Source of the DNA: Betaproteobacteria bacterium | Lineage (GTDB): Bacteria > Pseudomonadota > Gammaproteobacteria > Burkholderiales > Burkholderiaceae | Assembly: GCA_009921765.1 (NCBI GenBank) | Contig: RFXC01000027.1 | Location: 1 to 27,324 of the forward strand | Direction of reading: 5' to 3' | DNA length: 27,324 bases | In this document: positions 23,528 through 27,324 of the stretch, piece by piece | Layout of the letters: each line of letters opens with the position of its first letter | Position numbering within the stretch: position 1 is the stretch's first letter | Notes under the pieces: generated by a model | What the model saw: only the letters and a program-made list of their open reading frames with translations | What the model was told of the DNA's origin: nothing | Database searches by the model: none | Made by a program: the position numbers and the translations under genes

Positions 23528-24250
23528 TCAGACAGAGCCCAGCGGCCTCAGTTCGATGAGGTCGGGACAGAGGTTGGGCGTGGATTCAAGCGCATAGGCC
23601 ACCGCGCTCGCCACCTCATCCGAGGTGAGCGGGGAGAAGCGGCGCGCCTGCATGGCAGCAACCACCGCAGGATGGTCGCTCCCCTCGCGGATGTTGGTGT
23701 CGACCATACCGGGTGCCACTTCGGTGACCTTGATGCCAAAGCCTTGCAATTCGAGCCGGAACGAGCGCGCAAATGCAGAGAGCGCGTGCTTGGTTGCGCA
23801 GTAACCCGAGGCCAGCCGGTAGACCTCGCGCGCAGCGATGGACGTCATGAACACAATATGGCCAGACTGCCGGGCCACCATATGCCGGGCCACCCGGCGG
23901 GTGAGTTGCACCGCCGCCATGACGTTGGTCTGGAACATCCAGGCAATGTCATCGTCGGACAGATCCATGAGCGGCGCATAACGCAACACGCCCGCGTTGT
24001 TGATGAACACGTCGCAGCGGGCAAAGTGGCGATCGGCCTGATCGAGATAGGCCTTGTCGTTGAGATCGCCAGGGAGCACTTCAATCGACCCCGCGGGCGC
24101 CTCGCTGGCAAGCGACTGGAGCGCATCCAGACGCCGCCCCATCGCAATCACGGTATCGCCGCGACGGGCGAGCATCAGCGCGCAGGCCCGGCCGATGCCC
24201 GCCGAGGCGCCTGAGACCAGCACGGTTCTTTTCTGCGATGAGGCAGACAT
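23528..24250 (-). CDS. Short-chain dehydrogenase/reductase (classical)
   Basis: A 240-residue SDR with GASAGIG (14-20), NNAG (84-87), S137, Y150 and K154 (YCATK), so the active site is complete. R39/R40 after strand beta-2 (AMGRRLD) suggest NADP(H). The C-terminus (LCPDLIELRPLGSV) resembles the YdfG/serine-dehydrogenase-like branch, which acts on 3-hydroxy acids. Two ATGs are possible, 24256 and 24250; AAAGGA directly abuts the first but is 6 nt from the second, which I therefore chose. It follows the small cupin gene by 17 nt in the same operon. It could work with the HIBADH-family gene upstream on hydroxyacid intermediates. Confidence 0.92.
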   Translation of the reverse strand: MSASSQKRTVLVSGASAGIGRACALMLARRGDTVIAMGRRLDALQSLASEAPAGSIEVLPGDLNDKAYLDQADRHFARCDVFINNAGVLRYAPLMDLSDDDIAWMFQTNVMAAVQLTRRVARHMVARQSGHIVFMTSIAAREVYRLASGYCATKHALSAFARSFRLELQGFGIKVTEVAPGMVDTNIREGSDHPAVVAAMQARRFSPLTSDEVASAVAYALESTPNLCPDLIELRPLGSV

Positions 24251-24267
24251 CGGCATTCCTTTCGGGT

Positions 24268-24651
24268 TCAGCCCTTCACATACTGGGCGTCGGTGACCGC
24301 CTCTTTCCAGTCGGTTTTTCCGATGGAAATGGCCAAGTGCATCATAAAACTGTTCGCATCTGCGCCATGCCAGTGGCGCTCGCCCGGTCCGATCCAGACG
24401 ACATCGCCGGTCCGGATGCGCTGAGGTTCGTGGCCGTCTTCGCAGACCCAGCCGCTTCCGCCCACCACATGCAGCACCTGTCCCACTTCATGCTGATGCC
24501 AGTGCGTGCGGGCGCCTGGCGAGAAAAACACATTGTTGATCTGGACACCCTGGGTAAAGGGCATCACCGGGTCGCCCCACACGCCGCCGGTAAAGGTGGC
24601 GTCCCGCATTTCCGAACTGGCGCCTTCCTGGCGCGCGTGCATCACTTTCAT
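24268..24651 (-). CDS. Small single-domain cupin, hydroxynitrile-lyase-like
   Basis: A 127-residue monocupin. H52, H54 and Q58 (HWHQHEVGQ) and H93 (ERHWHGA) form the metal site. The chain order, the HWHGA block and the terminal TDAQY closely resemble the manganese-dependent bacterial cupin hydroxynitrile lyases (for example the Granulicella enzyme), in which the equivalent residues lie one position later. Many close relatives are merely annotated as carboxymuconolactone-decarboxylase-associated cupins, so cyanohydrin activity is a possibility, not a conclusion. AGGAGA 5 nt before the ATG supports the start. It lies 31 nt after the HIBADH-family gene. Confidence 0.9.
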   Translation of the reverse strand: MKVMHARQEGASSEMRDATFTGGVWGDPVMPFTQGVQINNVFFSPGARTHWHQHEVGQVLHVVGGSGWVCEDGHEPQRIRTGDVVWIGPGERHWHGADANSFMMHLAISIGKTDWKEAVTDAQYVKG

Positions 24652-24682
24652 TGCGATCTCCTGAAAAACATCAAAACGAAGG

Positions 24683-25573
24683 TCAGCCGCTCACCCGGAC
24701 ACCGCCACTGGCGTCGCCGATTGCGTCGACCACCCGATTGCTGATCTGGTCGCCGTAGCCCAGCGCTGTTCCAAGACCAAAGCTTGCGAGCGGACCGGCT
24801 GCATTCAGCGAGGCGATACCCAACTCGCTCGCCATCTCAGCGTAGAGCACGATATCTTTGGTCATGAGCTTGCCGGTGAGTCCGCCTTCCAGATAATTGC
24901 CCCGAATGATATGGGGAAAGCGGTTGAGACTTGCAAAGCTCACCCCGCTGCTGCTGTTGATCACATCGAGAAGCTGCTGAAGATCCAACCCCGCCTTGCG
25001 GCCTGCGACCATGACCTCGGCGGTCGCTGCAAGCGTGACGGCATTGAGAAAATTATTGAGCAGTTTGGTGGCATGGCCATTACCGGTTTCGCCCATGTGA
25101 ACCACCTTGGCGGCGAAATGCCGGAATACTGGATCAAGCAAGCTGTCTACACCGGCGGGGCCACCAATCATGAGCGTGAGGGTGCCCTTGTCGGCGGCTG
25201 CCGCGCCGCCCGAAATTCCTGCATCGACCAGTACCGCGCCGCGCTCTGCAAACAGCGCGGCAAGCCGGCGCGTGGAGCGCGGCGCCGCCGTGGACAGATC
25301 GACGATGGTCTGCCCAGGCCGGCAATGCGAAAGCAGACCGGCATCGCCCTCCACCACCGCCTCCACCGCATGGCTGTCAGGCAGCGACAGCAGGATCAGG
25401 TCACAGGTCTCTGCGATCGTCGCGATCGATCCCGCGGGCATCGCGCCGCACTGCTCAGCCTGCCCGACGCGCACGTCGAAACCCAGCACACTCAGCCCAC
25501 CCGCCACCAGCCGGCGCGTCATCCGGCCACCCATGTTGCCCAGGCCCACGAATCCGATCGGCTTCATGGCCAC
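24683..25573 (-). CDS. 3-hydroxyisobutyrate dehydrogenase-family oxidoreductase (second copy)
   Basis: A 296-residue beta-hydroxyacid dehydrogenase. GLGNMG (10-15) is the cofactor site, DAGISGG (117-123) replaces the usual DSPVSGG substrate loop, and K170 in ATKLLNN is the catalytic lysine. A GTG at 25573 directly follows the stop of the tailed cupin and has GGGGG 6 nt upstream; an ATG at 25567 giving MKPIGFVGLGNMG is an equally plausible start. Either way it is tightly coupled to the upstream cupin. The first family member is at 21994-22887; the two differ clearly in the substrate loop, so they probably handle different hydroxyacids. Confidence 0.92.
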   Translation of the reverse strand: MAMKPIGFVGLGNMGGRMTRRLVAGGLSVLGFDVRVGQAEQCGAMPAGSIATIAETCDLILLSLPDSHAVEAVVEGDAGLLSHCRPGQTIVDLSTAAPRSTRRLAALFAERGAVLVDAGISGGAAAADKGTLTLMIGGPAGVDSLLDPVFRHFAAKVVHMGETGNGHATKLLNNFLNAVTLAATAEVMVAGRKAGLDLQQLLDVINSSSGVSFASLNRFPHIIRGNYLEGGLTGKLMTKDIVLYAEMASELGIASLNAAGPLASFGLGTALGYGDQISNRVVDAIGDASGGVRVSG

Positions 25574-26302
25574 TCATCGCCCCCGCGCAGCTTTTTTAGC
25601 TGCTTTGGTGGCGCGCTTGGCCGGTGATTTGGCAGCCTTCGTAGCTTGGGTCGCTTTGGTGGCGCGTTTCGCCGGTGCCTTCGTGGCCTTCTTCGCTTTC
25701 GTGGCCTTCGTTGCCCTCGTAGCCTTGCTCGCGACCGGCTTGCCCGCAGGCTTCTTCCTGACTGCCGGTTTACCGAGCGGCGCCGCGCTCACCAGCACCG
25801 CTGCAATCACACAGGGCACATCGCCGCGAACGCTCCATGAATGGTTGGTGCCGCGCTGGATGAAAACATCGCCGGGCTTCAACAACACCTCGCCCTCTTC
25901 CACCACCGCATAAATCTCGCCGGAAATCACAATGATGTAGTCGACCGTGCTGGTCTTGTGCATCATCGGGTCCGCCGACTGCTTGTCCTTGGCGTGTCCG
26001 GCTCCAATCGATTCAAACGCCGCCTTGGCATCCGCGCTGTCGCGCCAGGCCTTGTCGGGCGGGAACTCGACAATGCGGAGGATGGACCCGCCTCGCGGGG
26101 GCTCGAGCCTGACCGTGCGATCGGCAGCGTCACCATTGCCCTCGTTACTCGCAAGCGGCCCGGTGGTTTCCCACAAATCGGTCAGCGCGAGTCCTGGCAT
26201 CGACGCCATCTCCTTGACGTTGGGCGCCGGACCGTCCTGGATGATCACCGCCCGCCCCTGCTTGTTGTGCCCGGTGTAAACCCTGCGAACTCGCCAGACC
26301 AT
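25574..26302 (-). CDS. Cupin protein with C-terminal histone-H1-like Lys/Ala/Thr tail
   Basis: A 242-residue protein. Residues about 60-173 contain a cupin core with MHKTSTVDYIIVISGEI (114-130), KPGDVFIQRGTNHSW (142-156) and likely metal ligands H115 and H154. Members of this cupin group that I recall end soon after the barrel. Here residues 178-242 form a basic tail of ATKA, KKATKAPAKRATKA and SPAKRATKAAKKA units with about 24 Lys/Arg and no acidic residue. The pattern, including SPAK, resembles eukaryotic and bacterial H1 tails. AGGAGA before the ATG at 26302 is strong. It follows the TRAP permease gene by 37 nt. A second cupin in the same operon carries a comparable tail at its N-terminus. 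Confidence 0.9.
   Translation of the reverse strand: MVWRVRRVYTGHNKQGRAVIIQDGPAPNVKEMASMPGLALTDLWETTGPLASNEGNGDAADRTVRLEPPRGGSILRIVEFPPDKAWRDSADAKAAFESIGAGHAKDKQSADPMMHKTSTVDYIIVISGEIYAVVEEGEVLLKPGDVFIQRGTNHSWSVRGDVPCVIAAVLVSAAPLGKPAVRKKPAGKPVASKATRATKATKAKKATKAPAKRATKATQATKAAKSPAKRATKAAKKAARGR
25602..25677 (-). repeat. Direct DNA repeat within the basic tail
   Basis: Two 25-nt segments, 25602-25626 and 25653-25677, differ at only two positions (plus-strand GCGCTTGGCC versus GCGTTTCGCC) and lie 51 nt (17 codons) apart. They encode the two PAKRATKA units of the tail. This indicates growth of the tail by in-frame duplication. Confidence 0.8.
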
Positions 26303-26339
26303 GATTTTTCTCCTGATGTGAAATTGGGAAACTTGGCCG

Positions 26340-27324
26340 TCAAAGCAGCGCGGTGGCCAGCCAGGGAAACGCGATCACCAGCAGCAGCACCCCCAGCATG
26401 ATCGCGGCGAAAGGCAGTGCGCCGGCAAAGATGTCGTTCAGCGTAATGGGGCTGGAATTGCCGAGCGTTGCCTTGATGACAAACACAGCAATGCCAAACG
26501 GCGGGGTGAGGAGCCCGATTTCGACCGCCAGCAACGTCACGATTCCGAACCAGATGAGGTCGACATTGAATGACACCAGCGCGGGCAGCACCAGCGGGAT
26601 GGTGATCAGCATGATCGAACTGGAGTCGAGAATCGTGCCAAGCAGAAGCACCACCAGCACGAAGATGGTGAGCAGACCCGGAAAGCCCAGCCCGGTGCTC
26701 ACAGTGAGCGCGCGCAGAAGTTCGGTGACGCCGGAAACCGCGAGCATGCGTGAGTAGAGCTGCGCTGCAATGATGAGAAAGCAGATGGAGGCGGTGATCC
26801 GGCCGGTTTCAACCAGCACCTGCCAGAGCGCCGCACGGCTCAGCTTACGCTTGATGATTGCCAGCACCAGCGCACCCGCCGCGCCCACCGCGCCTGCCTC
26901 GGTCGGCGTGAACAGCCCGGCGTAAAGCCCGCCCAGCACCAGTACCACCAAGGCGACGACCGGCATCATGCGCGCAGCCATCTCCCCCGCGCTCATAAGT
27001 GGCGCGGCCTGCTCGGTGCCAGCGACGATCCGTCCGCCCACAAAGCCCGGGGTGAATCGCCCCATGAGCAAAATGCCGATGGAGTAGGCGATGGCGAGCA
27101 CAATGCCCGGAATGATGCCGGCCACGAACAGGTCACCCACCGACTTTTCGGTGAGTACGCCGTAGAGAATGAGCAGCAGACTGGGCGGTATCAGCATGCC
27201 CAGTACCGACGACCCCGCCACCACCCCCACTGCAAAGCGCGCAGAGTATCCGTGTCGCAGCATCTCGGGCACCGCCACCTTGGTGAAGACCGCTGCCGAG
27301 GCAATCCTCGATGCCCTGCGCAGT
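26340..27324 (-). CDS. TRAP transporter large permease (DctM-like), 5' end outside window
   Basis: The C-terminal 328 or so residues of a TRAP-T 4TM/12TM large subunit. The block VAVPEMLRHGYSARFAVGVVAGSSVLGMLIPPSLLLILYGVLTEKSVGDLF is diagnostic of DctM. Several long hydrophobic segments follow, including VALVVLVLGGLYAGLFTPTEAGAVGA and LLGTILDSSSIMLITIPLVLP. The frame remains open to the window edge on the minus strand, so the start and the first half lie outside, as would the DctP receptor and DctQ subunit. TRAP systems import organic acids with a sodium gradient. The stop lies 37 nt before the tailed cupin, so the transporter and the oxidoreductase/cupin genes probably form one operon. Confidence 0.92.
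   Translation of the reverse strand, partial: LRRASRIASAAVFTKVAVPEMLRHGYSARFAVGVVAGSSVLGMLIPPSLLLILYGVLTEKSVGDLFVAGIIPGIVLAIAYSIGILLMGRFTPGFVGGRIVAGTEQAAPLMSAGEMAARMMPVVALVVLVLGGLYAGLFTPTEAGAVGAAGALVLAIIKRKLSRAALWQVLVETGRITASICFLIIAAQLYSRMLAVSGVTELLRALTVSTGLGFPGLLTIFVLVVLLLGTILDSSSIMLITIPLVLPALVSFNVDLIWFGIVTLLAVEIGLLTPPFGIAVFVIKATLGNSSPITLNDIFAGALPFAAIMLGVLLLVIAFPWLATALL

Overview
The window is a GC-rich chromosomal segment with dense, short-gapped gene runs. Two tripartite-tricarboxylate-type Bug periplasmic receptors, a full Liv-type ABC transporter, a TRAP permease, CoA ligases, many short-chain dehydrogenases (SDRs) and a hydantoinase/oxoprolinase pair together suggest a betaproteobacterium of the Burkholderiales (Alcaligenaceae- or Comamonadaceae-like). 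This assignment is inferred from gene content; no rRNA or other taxonomic marker is present. I see no tRNA, rRNA, CRISPR array, insertion sequence or integrase.

Layout. (1) 1-6738, minus strand: an operon-like run of an atypical SDR, an acyl-CoA ligase, a LacI-family repressor, and the hyuA and hyuB subunits of a hydantoinase/oxoprolinase-type enzyme; hyuB leaves the window. A near-perfect LacI-type palindrome lies directly upstream of hyuA. (2) 6739-10616: two Bug receptors and two Asp/Glu-racemase-superfamily proteins arranged as Bug-racemase (plus), Bug (minus), racemase (plus). Both racemase-like proteins lack the two catalytic cysteines, and the first has no cysteine at all. (3) 10634-18076, plus strand: two SDRs, then a promoter-like sequence and two overlapping mini-ORFs, then livH, a livM-livG fusion, livF, a substrate-binding protein and a quinone-oxidoreductase-like gene. 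(4) 18104-21818, minus strand: acyl-CoA ligase, lactonase-like metallo-beta-lactamase-fold hydrolase, small SCP2-like protein and alpha/beta hydrolase. (5) 21994-22887, plus strand: a lone 3-hydroxyisobutyrate-dehydrogenase-family (HIBADH) gene. (6) 22901-27324, minus strand: TRAP large permease (leaves the window), a cupin with a C-terminal Lys/Ala tail, a second HIBADH-family gene, a hydroxynitrile-lyase-like small cupin, an SDR, and a second cupin with an N-terminal Lys/Ala/Pro tail.

Taken together this looks like an accessory catabolic region: several uptake systems for organic acids, amides or amino acids feed CoA activation, alcohol/hydroxyacid oxidation and hydrolysis. No substrate can be read from the sequence. 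The observations most worth following are the two cupins carrying histone-H1-like basic tails on opposite ends within one operon, the cysteine-less racemase-like pair, the LacI operator over the hyuA translation start, and the livM-livG fusion.
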